From a candidate division WOR-1 bacterium RIFCSPLOWO2_02_FULL_46_20 (GTDB taxonomy: Bacteria; Margulisbacteria; WOR-1; O2-12-FULL-45-9): 43,238 nucleotides of DNA. This document shows, piece by piece, positions 8,815-19,227 of this stretch. The stretch's first letter is position 1, and every line of letters begins with the position of its first letter. Location: assembly GCA_001771365.1 (NCBI GenBank), contig METP01000059.1:1-43238 (forward strand). The letters are read 5' to 3'. The notes beneath the pieces were generated by a model, which saw only the letters and a program-made list of their open reading frames with translations, was not told the DNA's origin and searched no databases. Made by a program: the position numbers and the translations under genes.

Positions 8815-9390
8815 CTATATTCCGCTCAATGAACGCAGTATCTTAGCCTGGAGTTTTAGTATCTCCTGTCGCAGATCACCGCATGATCTTAATTGTCCGT
8901 TAGCCAAAGTCAGATTAAGCAGCATAGTTTCGCCAATACTTCTCTCATCACTCGGCAATAATTCTGTTGTGAAATCGGCCGCCTTACCCATTTCAGAAAG
9001 AGTACTCCCCCCAAGCCAGTTCAGATCCCCTCCTGCTGCTTTTAAATCAAACAATTCAGGACAGAAAGCCACCCAGGCGCTTAAAGAATCAAGCACCTTT
9101 GTTGTCTTAAGCTGGGCCGGCAAGTCTCTTGGTTCAACAAAAAATAGGCCTGGCTGGCGTTGGTCGACAGGAATAGGCTCTTCAGGAGACTTGGGGTCCA
9201 CAAGCCCCGCCACAACCTGGATCGTGAGAAGATTCGGGCTAGTTCGTACTTCTCCAATATCACTGGAAAAGCCAACCAGGCCTTCCCACGATGTCCGCGC
9301 CAGTCTTCGCGAATACAGATCAAAACAATATCTTCCCAGACTTGGTCGAATGGCAGACAGCCATTTGGTATGATTAATAATTACGCTCAT
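8815..9390 (-). CDS. Hypothetical protein, no recognised family
   Basis: 191-aa ORF with GGAGGGAC upstream of the ATG. Confidence 0.6.
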   Translation of the reverse strand: MSVIINHTKWLSAIRPSLGRYCFDLYSRRLARTSWEGLVGFSSDIGEVRTSPNLLTIQVVAGLVDPKSPEEPIPVDQRQPGLFFVEPRDLPAQLKTTKVLDSLSAWVAFCPELFDLKAAGGDLNWLGGSTLSEMGKAADFTTELLPSDERSIGETMLLNLTLANGQLRSCGDLRQEILKLQAKILRSLSGI

Positions 9391-9495
9391 GTTTAATTAG
9401 TCCCTCCAGGTAATTTTGGCCAATTATTCATCGGCAGGTACCGCGAAAAATTTCAGTCTATTTGCTTTTAGTAATTTGTGGATTGCGCGCGGGAA

Positions 9496-10749
9496 TTAAT
9501 CAAGTGGGGCAATATTTTGCGGGGGTAAAGGCGGAGGATTTCCCATTTCATCTAAAATCGCTTCCACTGCTAATCTGGCAGCAAAAGCGCTTCCATATCT
9601 TTCCTCCTTATCACTTGCAGTCATTTTTTCAACAATAGCTCTGATCCTTAAACGAAAATTTTCCGCCAAACCACGAACAGGCTCCATCCAATCCATGGCT
9701 GGTCCATTCTCTGGTGCCACAGGCAGCCCAAAAGCATCCCCGGTTGACCTCCTGTAGATGGATTCCATCAGTAAGCTTGTTTCAGGGTAGAGGCGTTGAT
9801 CAAAAGGAATATTCTGAAAAGGCCTTCGGCCTGTTAGTAAAAAATAGAGCGAAATCCCAGCACTATAAATGTCTGAGCGAGGATCTAGATCTTCACTTCT
9901 CGCCTGTTCAGGCGACATGTAGGTCGTTTTCCCGATTACCACGTTTGGCTCTCTGTTTTGATGCGCTATTCCGGTTCCCCAATCTACAATAGTCACTTCT
10001 TCAATCTCCAAACCATACCTGCTTACTAAAATATTTCTGGGGCAAATATCCGCATGGAGAATCCCCTTGCCATGGGCATATTCCAAACCTCTAAAAACTT
10101 GCCTGATAATATTTAAGGCAGCGATCGCGTAATCAGTAATTTCATAGTTTCCCCTGCAATCAATGAATTCCGCTAATTGCTTACCTGGAACAACTTCCAT
10201 AATAATGTAATTGCCTCCATGAGCCATGACATCGACTATGGTATTATTAAGGCTTGTCTCACTAGGATCACGTCGGCCAAGAATCTTGTATGCCGCTATC
10301 TCCGCGGTTATCCACCTTCCCCCATCTACGCCCCGGTCAACCTTCAGAGCCACCTTCCTGTTTTCCCGCGTGTCCCGACAAAGAAAAACTGTTCCCAATC
10401 CACCCCGCCCAAGTTCACCGATTACTCTGTAGCGGCCATTAATTAGATCACCAATATTTAAGTTTGTCAGCGTATCTTCTGGCAGCGCGTCATAAACCTC
10501 AATCCCCTGCGCCCCAATTTCTGATCCGGTGGATCGAGCTTCACCCACATTATTTACGGCACCTTCCTCTTTCATCGTATCTACCAAAGTTTGCGTTAGT
10601 TCCATCGGGTCGACTTCTACCACAGGTGGCTCGCCAGAGGAGAGAGCAGGCCGATTGTGTCTTTGGGTAGGGCTTTGGGGTTTTGGACGGAACGTTGAAG
10701 GTCCTACGAATCTTGGTCTTGATATATTGGTAATTTCATAACTACTCAT
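9496..10749 (-). CDS. Hanks-type serine/threonine protein kinase with N-terminal extension
   Basis: GELGRGGLGTVFLCRD, VALKVD, HADICPRNILV, DWGTG, YMSPEQARSEDLDPRSDIYSAGISLYFLLTGRRPF. ATG at 10749 has GGAG upstream. Confidence 0.92.
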   Translation of the reverse strand: MSSYEITNISRPRFVGPSTFRPKPQSPTQRHNRPALSSGEPPVVEVDPMELTQTLVDTMKEEGAVNNVGEARSTGSEIGAQGIEVYDALPEDTLTNLNIGDLINGRYRVIGELGRGGLGTVFLCRDTRENRKVALKVDRGVDGGRWITAEIAAYKILGRRDPSETSLNNTIVDVMAHGGNYIIMEVVPGKQLAEFIDCRGNYEITDYAIAALNIIRQVFRGLEYAHGKGILHADICPRNILVSRYGLEIEEVTIVDWGTGIAHQNREPNVVIGKTTYMSPEQARSEDLDPRSDIYSAGISLYFLLTGRRPFQNIPFDQRLYPETSLLMESIYRRSTGDAFGLPVAPENGPAMDWMEPVRGLAENFRLRIRAIVEKMTASDKEERYGSAFAARLAVEAILDEMGNPPPLPPQNIAPLD

Positions 10750-10826
10750 GTTTTGCTCCAATACTCTCAGGTACTTTCCGCTATATATATATCGTTAAAA
10801 AATGGAGATAATTTCAGTTATACGGG

Positions 10827-10846
10827 AAAAATATTATAATATTTTT
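10827..10846. repeat. 20-bp perfect AT palindrome AAAAATATTATAATATTTTT
   Basis: Read directly; lies in the divergent intergenic region between the kinase and plsY. Confidence 0.9.
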
Positions 10847-10892
10847 GGGAGGAACTGGGGTTGGGGCGGCCAGGCTAGGTCGGGAAGTCAGC

Positions 10893-10921
10893 TTGACTGT
10901 CTTTTTCAAGTCGGGTAAAAT
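10893..10921 (+). promoter_or_regulatory. Sigma70-like promoter of plsY: TTGACT-N17-TAAAAT, 6 nt before the GTG start
   Basis: TTGACT 10893-10898, TAAAAT 10916-10921, GTG 10928. Confidence 0.65.
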
Positions 10922-10927
10922 GCGCCT

Positions 10928-11524
10928 GTGGCTATTCAAACTCTTGCCGTTATCATTTTGGCCTACTTTCTTGGCTCCATTCCCTTTGGTTTTTTAATTG
11001 CCAAAATATGGAATGTTGATATTCGACGCCACGGTTCGGGCAACATCGGCGCCACTAATGTTTTGCGTAATTTAGGCCCCATCCCCGGGTCGATTGTCTT
11101 TATACTTGATCTGGCCAAGGGAACTTTGCCAATTCTTATGGCCCAACCACTAACCCAAAACTACTGGCTAATTACTCTGAGCGGGGCAGCCGCCATATTG
11201 GGTCACACTTTCCCGATATTCTTAAAATTTAAAGGCGGCAGAGGAGCCGCCACCGGCCTGGGAGTCTTGTTAGGCATAGCGCCTGATGTTTTTGCCGTGG
11301 CTGTAATCTTTGCCCTTTTGGTTCTGTTTATAACTCGTTATATCTCTGTGGTTTCAATGAGTACGGCTATCTTGGTCACCAGTATTTTTTTTGTTTTGCA
11401 GCGGCCCCAGCCCTACACCATAGTCGCCGGGCTTGTGGCCATATTAATTATTGTCAGGCACATCTCCAACATCAAAAGGCTCATCAACAAAACCGAGCCA
11501 AAGATTGGAGCAAGCCGTGGCTAA
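10928..11524 (+). CDS. plsY: Glycerol-3-phosphate acyltransferase PlsY (GTG start)
   Basis: YFLGSIPFGFLIAK, GSGNIGATNVLRNLG, GHTFPIFLKFKGGRGAATGLG. Confidence 0.96.
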   Translation: MAIQTLAVIILAYFLGSIPFGFLIAKIWNVDIRRHGSGNIGATNVLRNLGPIPGSIVFILDLAKGTLPILMAQPLTQNYWLITLSGAAAILGHTFPIFLKFKGGRGAATGLGVLLGIAPDVFAVAVIFALLVLFITRYISVVSMSTAILVTSIFFVLQRPQPYTIVAGLVAILIIVRHISNIKRLINKTEPKIGASRG

Positions 11525-12503
11525 AATATCAGTTATCGGCGCAGGCGCCTGGGGGACTACCCTGGCTATCCTCCTGGCTGAGAATAAACACGAGGTCTGC
11601 CTCTGGGCATATGAAAAAGAGCTGGCCCAAGAAATTGAGGAGTTTAGAGAAAACAAAAGATTTTTGCCCGGCTTCCAATTACCATCACAGATTCAAGCCA
11701 CTAATGAGCGGGAGGAAACCAAAGATACGCAAATATATATTTTTGTTGTCCCAACCCAGCATCTAAGATCTGTGGCAAAGAGTTTTAAGTATATTATTCA
11801 GACCAATAGCTTGATTGTCTGTGCCAGCAAGGGGATTGAAGAAGGAAAGTTAAAGCTGCCGCTGGAAATACTGAAAGAAGAGTTAAAAACTGATAATCTG
11901 GCTGCTCTATCCGGACCAAATTTATCAAGAGAAATCGCCCAGGGCCTACCCGCGGCCACAGTCGTTGCCTCAGAGAAGATAGAAACCGCCCAAGCCGTGC
12001 AAAAAGTTTTGCTAATGGAACGTTTTAGGGTCTACACAAACGCGGATCCTCTTGGAGTTCAATTGGCTGGCGCATTAAAGAATGTTATTGCCATTGCCGC
12101 CGGAGTTGTTGATGGTCTGGAGATGGGAGACAATGCTAAAGCGGGTCTTTTAATCAGGGGCTTGGCTGAAATAACCAGATTGGGTGTGGCTATGGGGGCA
12201 AAGCCCGAGACTTTTGCCGGTCTGGCCGGCATGGGGGACTTGATTACCACCTGCGGCAGTAAATTATCCAGAAATCACTGCGTTGGCAAGCAAATTGCCA
12301 AAGGTAAAAAGCTCAACATAATTATGAAAGAGATGTCAGCCGTGGCCGAGGGGATCCCGACAACAAAAGCTGCTCTGGCACTGGCTAAGAAGCACAAAAT
12401 TATACTGCCAATAATGGAGGAAGTTAACCAACTGCTTTTTGAGGAGAAAAGCCCGTCTCAGGCTATTACAGATTTATTGACCCGGGAGGCGAAGAGCGAA
12501 TAG
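11517..12503 (+). CDS. gpsA: NAD(P)H-dependent glycerol-3-phosphate dehydrogenase
   Basis: VAKISVIGAGAWGTTLAILLAEN; ALSGPNLSREIA; ALKNVIAIAAGVVDGLEMGDNAKAGLLIRGLAE. GTG at 11517 overlaps the plsY stop. Confidence 0.96.
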   Translation: MAKISVIGAGAWGTTLAILLAENKHEVCLWAYEKELAQEIEEFRENKRFLPGFQLPSQIQATNEREETKDTQIYIFVVPTQHLRSVAKSFKYIIQTNSLIVCASKGIEEGKLKLPLEILKEELKTDNLAALSGPNLSREIAQGLPAATVVASEKIETAQAVQKVLLMERFRVYTNADPLGVQLAGALKNVIAIAAGVVDGLEMGDNAKAGLLIRGLAEITRLGVAMGAKPETFAGLAGMGDLITTCGSKLSRNHCVGKQIAKGKKLNIIMKEMSAVAEGIPTTKAALALAKKHKIILPIMEEVNQLLFEEKSPSQAITDLLTREAKSE

Positions 12504-12524
12504 TTTTATCTTACCGGGAAAGCA

Positions 12525-13460
12525 TCAAAACCCTATTTTTTTTCTGACAATATAAAGAGGTCTCTCTTTGGTCTCCTCAAAAACCCGACTGATGTATTCG
12601 CCAATTATACCCAAAAAGATTAACTGGATACCACCAATGAACAAAACCGCCACTAGAACTGAAGCCCACCCGGCAATGGCCTGTTGAGTGAAAAATCTTA
12701 TATAAACAGCATATAATATATAAAGGAAACTAAATGAGGCGGCCACTAATCCCAAATAGGTAGCCAGCCGCAAGGGAAAAGAAGAAAAAGAGATAATCCC
12801 ATCAATAGCAAAGGCCAACATCCGGGCCAACGAATATTTTGTTTTACCGGCTGACCGCTCTGCTGCCTGATAAGGGATAAATTCCTGCTTAAACCCTACC
12901 CAGCTGATCAAGCCGCGCAAAAATCGCGACCTTTCTTTAAAACTTTTCAATACATCAACAACTTTGCGGTCAAGTAAGCGATAATCGGCGCCACTAACCG
13001 GCAGATTAATCCTGGCAATTTTATTTATCAGCCAATAGAACAGGCCGGCGGATGTATTCTTAAAAACCCCGGCCCCCCTGGTCTCTTGTCTCAAGGTGTT
13101 GATAACCTTTGCCCCACCCCGCCACCTGTTTAATAGTTCGGGGATCAATTCCGGCGGATGCTGCAAGTCAGCATCTATGGTTATAACGGCGCCGCCCAAG
13201 GCAGAATCTAACCCGGCAGAGAGAGCAATCATATGGCCAAAGTTTCTTGAAAAACTTAGCGCTTTTACCCGAGAGTCCTTTTGGTTGAGTGTGGACAAAA
13301 TCTCAAAAGAGCTGTCTGTGCTGCCATCATCAACCATAATAATCTCGTATGAGAGATTAAGTGGTTTTAAAACAGCGCTTAGACGATCGTAAAGCGCTTG
13401 AAGATTGCCTGCCTCATTGTGGATCGGAATAACTAGCGATAATTCAGGTTTGCCGAACAT
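12525..13460 (-). CDS. Family 2 glycosyltransferase with two C-terminal TM helices (DPM1/GtrB-like)
   Basis: LSLVIPIHNEAGNL, DDGSTDSSFEIL, IDADLQHPPELI, C-terminal TMs. Confidence 0.92.
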   Translation of the reverse strand: MFGKPELSLVIPIHNEAGNLQALYDRLSAVLKPLNLSYEIIMVDDGSTDSSFEILSTLNQKDSRVKALSFSRNFGHMIALSAGLDSALGGAVITIDADLQHPPELIPELLNRWRGGAKVINTLRQETRGAGVFKNTSAGLFYWLINKIARINLPVSGADYRLLDRKVVDVLKSFKERSRFLRGLISWVGFKQEFIPYQAAERSAGKTKYSLARMLAFAIDGIISFSSFPLRLATYLGLVAASFSFLYILYAVYIRFFTQQAIAGWASVLVAVLFIGGIQLIFLGIIGEYISRVFEETKERPLYIVRKKIGF

Positions 13461-15498
13461 ATCTATAATGAATTATACCAGAAATCAGGAGGATAAATAG
13501 CCCTGCCAGGCTCAAAGTTTCGCCCAAATAATTAAATTTTGTCTTGCCAAAATACAACCTGACTTTATTGGCATCAGGATAAACCAGCATAAAAGAAGGC
13601 GAAACCAAATAGATCTTATCTGCCCCTTCAACCCGCCAGTTGGGATGGTAGGAGACCTTGAGCAGGTGGGGGTAGCCGATTAAATTGGTAGTAAATCTGA
13701 TTTCTTCGGCCCCAATTTGCTCATAAATCCGCGGCTTAAGCATTTTGAGCGGCTGTCTTTTTAATTTTACCAAACTGTCGCTTTTTAACGCGAACCTCTC
13801 CAGATCTTTGGCTGACGGCTCTTTTATATATACCAGAGGAACACTTAAAAACTCCGCCACTCTAAACCATTGATAAAAATCCCTCTTCCAATTGTCGGTG
13901 CTAAAAAGGATTGGTTCATTTTGCAATGGCACCACATAATTTCCACTATTTGTTGCCAGGCGATAGATTTCATAATCCTCAAAAGTTTTCTCGAGTTTTA
14001 AGGCCGAAATAGTTTTTGCCTGCTTTTTAGCCTCGGGACTGCGAGCAATATACTGAGTCACATTGAACATTTCAAGTAGCGGTATCGCTGCCGGCAAATT
14101 CAGGTTGGTATATTCATATTGAGGGAAAGGACCGGAATGGACCCTGGAAACGGCAGATTGAATATAAAAGACAAACGGCGAACTTATAGAAGACTGCATG
14201 TACAGACCTTCCAGTGTCTCCCTTTTGGCAAAATACGGCAGATTTTCAAAGGCCCTTTCCGAACCAAAAGCATTATGCGCCGGAGAATGCTCATAAACCA
14301 CTCTCCCCTTTGGGGTTTTCGCCAAATAATTATTTATATCCTGAAAAAGCGGCCAGGTTTTCTTACTCTCAAACCCTTCATAGTTCCACTTTATCCAATC
14401 TTTGATAAAAGTAATATTTGGCGCCAGCCACAACACCGTCGTTAAAAAAACAATAAAAGGGATTAATTGAATCATTTTAATATCTCGAAGAAAAACCAGA
14501 ATAAGGGTTGCTCCGAAAATAACCAGATACAATTGAATAAAAGGGACAAACCTGATATCCAACATGCCGATCTGAGGCGCAGCATAATACAAAACCGTAG
14601 CTGCTAAAATCACATAAGCAAAATAGATCGTTCTTTTATCAAAAAGATTTAATATAAAGGCCCCTAGACTTAAAGCAAAGAAAGGAATAATGGTGATGGG
14701 AATAACCATTAGCCAGGACGAAATATGCCACTTGGCCGCATAACTGGTAACATAAGGCAGGTTGCTTAAAAATGGAATAAACCAAAAAGATAATAATAAA
14801 CCGGCCAAACCAAAGACCTTAAACAAATATATTATATTTTGCCAAAAGTCCTTTCTTGTAAAAAGAAAAAAACCAGCGATAACACCGGAGAAAACCAGGG
14901 TAAATCCATGGCTAAACCCCATTAGAAAAACCAGCAAGGCATTGGGAATAATCATATTTTTGTCCTCAATGCCTCTATACAGCAAACCAAAAAACAAGAC
15001 CATTAAAGACAAACTTAAACTATAAGAGGACTCCCCAGCCAGAGTGCTTGGGATGTTACCCCCCCACATGGAATTCGCTTCCAAAAACAAAAATCCCAGC
15101 GAGAATACCGCGCCGATTATCGGAACAGGGAACCGATACTTTAATAAGCGGAACATAAAATACACACACACCGGCAGGAAAAACGTGCCGAGCACGGAAA
15201 CGATCTTAAAAGCAACCTGCATTGGAATTAAATAACTTAAAACAACCATCAACAAATAGGTCAAAGGGAAATAATGGTAGAAAACTGGAAACCCGGCATA
15301 ATTCCCCGGATCCCACCCCATGATCTTGCCTTGCGGCAGAAAAACTTCTTTTAAGTAAACTGCTGTCGGATAATGAGACGGGGTATCTCCGCCCGTGGTA
15401 ATGGTTGAAGAAAACAACAAGGACGGCTTAAAATACGAAAAGAGAAAAACAAAAATAGCGGCCAAAATAACAAAGTTTATGAGATTATTTCTTTTCAC
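13444..15498 (-). CDS. Polytopic membrane protein, 6-pyruvoyl-tetrahydropterin synthase-related membrane domain/YfhO-like
   Basis: GGDTPSHYPTAVYLKEVFLPQGKIMGWDPGNYAGFPVFYHYFPLTYLL; many TM segments. Confidence 0.7.
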   Translation of the reverse strand: MKRNNLINFVILAAIFVFLFSYFKPSLLFSSTITTGGDTPSHYPTAVYLKEVFLPQGKIMGWDPGNYAGFPVFYHYFPLTYLLMVVLSYLIPMQVAFKIVSVLGTFFLPVCVYFMFRLLKYRFPVPIIGAVFSLGFLFLEANSMWGGNIPSTLAGESSYSLSLSLMVLFFGLLYRGIEDKNMIIPNALLVFLMGFSHGFTLVFSGVIAGFFLFTRKDFWQNIIYLFKVFGLAGLLLSFWFIPFLSNLPYVTSYAAKWHISSWLMVIPITIIPFFALSLGAFILNLFDKRTIYFAYVILAATVLYYAAPQIGMLDIRFVPFIQLYLVIFGATLILVFLRDIKMIQLIPFIVFLTTVLWLAPNITFIKDWIKWNYEGFESKKTWPLFQDINNYLAKTPKGRVVYEHSPAHNAFGSERAFENLPYFAKRETLEGLYMQSSISSPFVFYIQSAVSRVHSGPFPQYEYTNLNLPAAIPLLEMFNVTQYIARSPEAKKQAKTISALKLEKTFEDYEIYRLATNSGNYVVPLQNEPILFSTDNWKRDFYQWFRVAEFLSVPLVYIKEPSAKDLERFALKSDSLVKLKRQPLKMLKPRIYEQIGAEEIRFTTNLIGYPHLLKVSYHPNWRVEGADKIYLVSPSFMLVYPDANKVRLYFGKTKFNYLGETLSLAGLFILLISGIIHYRYVRQT

Positions 15499-16292
15499 TT
15501 CTTCAAGAACGAAAACCCAAGCTGATAAACAACGAAAAGAAAGATCAATAAGGCCAAAATCAGAAGAATATACCTATATTCAAGCCCAAGGATAGTTTTA
15601 ATTTCAACAATTCGGACAGTTCCAGGCGTAATAACCGTATAGTGTAAATTATCTTTGGTGAATTCTGAAACAGCAAAAATCTGATAGGTGCTGCCAGCTA
15701 AAGCCGAGAAGTTTTCAAGTGAAAAGCCTGTCTCGCTTGTAGATTTTTTCTTAAGATCGAGCCTTACGGCACTCTCCCCTGCTGAAAGCTCTCCGGGCAC
15801 TACCAGATGAGTTGTTACAGCCAAATCCTCGCTTCCTAGGTTCTTTAAGGATAAATAAATTTTCCCCTTCTTCCAAAAAGGCTCTGCTTGCATCTTGCCA
15901 AAGGCCTCGGCCGGCACATCCTGAGCGCGAGAATTGAAGGTTTGGGCAGTCAAAGCTGAAAAAGGATACTGGTTGGCGTCCGCATAATGCATAATCACCA
16001 CCAGAGGATATTGTCCTGGCTGTTTTAACTGTAAAGGAAAGCTATAATAAGCTTTGTATCCTTGGTTGACGCCAAGCTCCTGCGTTTTATCGGCCAGAAT
16101 CTTCCTGTCCACTACCCTGATTTCCGCTTGAACGTTATAGGCGGCTTCATCACCTTTATTCACAACCGAAACAAAAACTTTTAAAGTATTTACGTCAACC
16201 TTGGCGGCAACTGTGGTCTTTAAACTGATATAGGAAGCCGAAACTTGTGTCGCCAAACAAAGCAGCGCAAAGAATAAAGCTGCTTTTTTCAT
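15495..16292 (-). CDS. Exported protein with C-terminal TM anchor, Ig-like/CARDB-like repeats
   Basis: N-terminal signal [20 protein letters not shown]-terminal YILLILALLIFLFVVYQLGFSFLKK. Confidence 0.6.
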   Translation of the reverse strand: MKKAALFFALLCLATQVSASYISLKTTVAAKVDVNTLKVFVSVVNKGDEAAYNVQAEIRVVDRKILADKTQELGVNQGYKAYYSFPLQLKQPGQYPLVVIMHYADANQYPFSALTAQTFNSRAQDVPAEAFGKMQAEPFWKKGKIYLSLKNLGSEDLAVTTHLVVPGELSAGESAVRLDLKKKSTSETGFSLENFSALAGSTYQIFAVSEFTKDNLHYTVITPGTVRIVEIKTILGLEYRYILLILALLIFLFVVYQLGFSFLKK

Positions 16293-18361
16293 CCTGGCAA
16301 CACCACTTTGCTAAAATCTGCGACCCTAAAGTACATTCTCTCAAGTGATTTTAAAAGTGCCAAACGATTTAGTTTTATTCGCTCATCCTTGTGCATAACC
16401 AGCACCTTGTCAAAAAACGACTCCAGCGGATCGGTTAATTTAACCAGAGATTGAACAGCCCTGGCCCATTCCTCTTTATTAATCGCCTCGCCAACTTCCC
16501 AATTTACCTTCATGTAGAGGTCAAATAATTCTTTTTCTTCCTTTTCAACCAGATCGGACGCAACAACCTCTTCGCACGGCACATCTTTAGAGATGCGTGC
16601 CACACGCTCGGCAGATTTTACAACGCCCGCGAACCATTTTTGACGCCCGGCTTGAGTTAAGGCTTCAGCTTTCTCAACCGCATCCAAAATATCATTAAAA
16701 TTCGCCAGAGCCGCTTCAACTATGTCGTAGCGAATACCTTTTTCCAATAAAATTGGTTTTAACCTGCCGCCAATAAAGGCTAAAAGCTGCCGCTGGACCG
16801 TAACCGCCCCCCCACCATGTTCAATCAATTCATCCAAAAGAAGATCTATTTTTTTATCAAGAATAATTCGGATAATTCCGTTGACAGCACGCCGTAAACC
16901 GTAGGGATCTACTGAGCCGGTGGGTATTGCGCCAATACTAAAACAACCCACCAGGGTATCAAGCCTGTCAGCCAGGGCAACAACAATGCCTTCTATAGAT
17001 TGTGGCAGTTTATCACCGGCAAATCTGGGCAAATAATGTTCGGCAATCCCCCGGGCTACCTTGGGGCCTTCACCGGACAACAAGGCGTATTCCCTCCCCA
17101 TAATACCCTGCAGTACCGGAAATTCGTAAACCATTTTGGTTGTTAAATCGGCCTTGGATAACTGGGCGATACGCTTAATAGTTTTTAAACTTGCTTCATC
17201 ACATTTGAGGCGTTTACCAATCCATTCGGCAAGCTTAATTACCCGATTCACTTTATCGGCCATAGTGCCAAGTTTTTCAAAAAAGGCAATTCGTTCCAGC
17301 TCTGCCAACCTGCCCTTTAAAGGCAATTTTATATCATCTTCAAAAAAGAATTTGGCATCAGCCAGCCTGGCCGAAATAACTTTTTGATTACCTTCGACCA
17401 CCCCTTTATTCTTACAGCCATCCGTAACCACCACAAATTTGGCCTGAAGTTTGCCGGATTGATCAATCAACGGAAAGTATTTTTGATTCTTTTTCATGGA
17501 AGTAATTAAAACATCCTGAGGGATCTTTAAAAACTCCGCATTAAGCTTCCCAACATAAACAATCGGGTTTTCCACCAAATAAGTTACTTCGTCCAGTAAA
17601 TCTACCTCAATTAAAGCGCTGGCCCCAATCTTTTGGGCTGCGGCTTCAACCATTTGCCTAATTTTTCCTTTCCTCTCCTCCTGATCAACAATTACGCCGA
17701 GCTTGAGAAGAAATTTTTTGTACGAACGCAGGGACAACCCTCGCGGTTGTCCGTTTGTTCGGACAGGGACAAGCCCTGTCCCTACATTATTTCCAAACCG
17801 ATGAGAACTAGTTTTATTTCCCGAGGTTATCCCCGCCAACTTAAATTTAACAACTTTGGCTCCGCATAAAGCAACAATCCAATGGATCGGCCTGATAAAC
17901 TTAAAATCAACGTCTCCCCAGCGCATGGCCAGCGGCTGACAGAGCGAATTAATGATCGCGGGAAAAATTTCAGCTAAAACTTTTTCAGTTGACTTGCCTT
18001 TTTTAACAATATTGGCAAAAACATAATTTTTGCCGCCAACGGTCTTAACAATTAAATCGTCTACGCTTACTTTCTGGCTGGCGGCAAAGCCAAGCGCCGC
18101 CTGCGTGGGCCTGCCGCTGGGGTCAAAAGCCCTGTCGGCCGGCGGACCTTTCACTTCCTCAGACAAATCAGCCTGTTTTTTGGTAAGGTCTTCAATAATT
18201 AAGGTCAAACGGCGGTAAGTTCCCAGGGTTTTTACGTCACTAAAGCTGACGCGCTCCTGTTGGAGTTTTTCTACGGCCTTATTTTTCAGGTCCGCCAGAA
18301 AATCCGGCATGAACCGCGCCGGAATTTCTTCACAGCCTATCTCAAGCAGAGCGTTCAACAT
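16289..18361 (-). CDS. glyS: Glycyl-tRNA synthetase beta subunit, containing a palindromic-element-derived insert
   Basis: [64 protein letters not shown]; insert [20 protein letters not shown] after HRFGNN. Confidence 0.96.
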   Translation of the reverse strand: MLNALLEIGCEEIPARFMPDFLADLKNKAVEKLQQERVSFSDVKTLGTYRRLTLIIEDLTKKQADLSEEVKGPPADRAFDPSGRPTQAALGFAASQKVSVDDLIVKTVGGKNYVFANIVKKGKSTEKVLAEIFPAIINSLCQPLAMRWGDVDFKFIRPIHWIVALCGAKVVKFKLAGITSGNKTSSHRFGNNVGTGLVPVRTNGQPRGLSLRSYKKFLLKLGVIVDQEERKGKIRQMVEAAAQKIGASALIEVDLLDEVTYLVENPIVYVGKLNAEFLKIPQDVLITSMKKNQKYFPLIDQSGKLQAKFVVVTDGCKNKGVVEGNQKVISARLADAKFFFEDDIKLPLKGRLAELERIAFFEKLGTMADKVNRVIKLAEWIGKRLKCDEASLKTIKRIAQLSKADLTTKMVYEFPVLQGIMGREYALLSGEGPKVARGIAEHYLPRFAGDKLPQSIEGIVVALADRLDTLVGCFSIGAIPTGSVDPYGLRRAVNGIIRIILDKKIDLLLDELIEHGGGAVTVQRQLLAFIGGRLKPILLEKGIRYDIVEAALANFNDILDAVEKAEALTQAGRQKWFAGVVKSAERVARISKDVPCEEVVASDLVEKEEKELFDLYMKVNWEVGEAINKEEWARAVQSLVKLTDPLESFFDKVLVMHKDERIKLNRLALLKSLERMYFRVADFSKVVLPG
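17721..17785. repeat. Double-hairpin palindromic element inside glyS
   Basis: GGACAACC-CTCGC-GGTTGTCC (17732-17752) and GGACAGGG-ACAAG-CCCTGTCC (17761-17781); both 8-bp stems with 5-nt loops. Confidence 0.85.
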
Positions 18362-19193
18362 ACAGTTTTGCGCATCTCCTGGCTAATTTTCTGATTTTCA
18401 GGATATAGCCCATGCGCTCGGTTACAGAAATGGCTCCGCGCGCGTCAAGAATATTAAAAGCATGAGAACATTTTAAAACATAATCATAGGCAGGCAGTAC
18501 CAATTCTTTTTTGGTCAATTCCCAGGTTTCTTTTTCATAAACATTAAATAAGGTAATTAAGGCATTAACATCCGCCGCTTCAAAATTATATTTTGAATGT
18601 TCCTGCTCCTGCTGAAGATAGATTTCTCCATATTTAACCTTGTCATTCCACTTAATATCATAAACACTATCAACTTTTTGAATAAACATGGCCAGGCGCT
18701 CAAGCCCATAAGTTAATTCAACTGAAACGGGCTTGCAAGGAAAGCCGCCGCATTCTTGAAAATAAGTAAACTGGGTAATTTCCATCCCCTCCGCCCAAAC
18801 CTCCCAACCTGTGCCCCAGGCTCCAAGCGTTGGGGATTCCCAGTTATCCTCAACAAAACGGACATCATGTTTAGCGGGTTCAATACCGATAGCGCGCAGG
18901 GAATCCAGATAAATATCCTGAGAATCAAGCGGCGAAGGCTTTAAAATAACTTGATATTGAAAATAATGAAACAAGCGGTTAGGGTTTTCGCCGTAGCGTC
19001 CGTCGGCTGGACGTCTGACGGGATCGACATAGGCAACCTTCAACGGTTTTGGGCCTAAGGCTCCGAAAAAAGTGGCCGGGGACATGGTGGCCGCCCCTTT
19101 TTCAAGATCATAAGGCTGGCGAATTAAACAACCATAATCTGCCCAATATTGGTTAAGATAATTGATAATTTCTTGAAAAGAGAGCGTTTTCAC
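18342..19193 (-). CDS. glyQ: Glycyl-tRNA synthetase alpha subunit (GTG start)
   Basis: [67 protein letters not shown]. Confidence 0.98.
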   Translation of the reverse strand: MKTLSFQEIINYLNQYWADYGCLIRQPYDLEKGAATMSPATFFGALGPKPLKVAYVDPVRRPADGRYGENPNRLFHYFQYQVILKPSPLDSQDIYLDSLRAIGIEPAKHDVRFVEDNWESPTLGAWGTGWEVWAEGMEITQFTYFQECGGFPCKPVSVELTYGLERLAMFIQKVDSVYDIKWNDKVKYGEIYLQQEQEHSKYNFEAADVNALITLFNVYEKETWELTKKELVLPAYDYVLKCSHAFNILDARGAISVTERMGYILKIRKLARRCAKLYVERSA

Positions 19194-19227
19194 GATACAA
19201 TTATAACATGCCTTATTATGATTACAA
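19173..19227. promoter_or_regulatory. Overlapping divergent promoters of fmdB (+) and glyQ (-)
   Basis: + strand TTGAAA(19173-19178)-N17-TACAAT(19196-19201)-6 nt-ATG 19208. - strand TTGTAA(19227-19222)-N16-TATAAT(19205-19200)-6 nt-GTG 19193, with TGT before TATAAT. Confidence 0.65.

Noticed and set aside
8783-9373. 196-aa + strand ORF opposite the 191-aa orphan gene
   Set aside because: The - strand ORF has a good RBS and fits the operon direction. The choice is not certain because neither protein was recognised.
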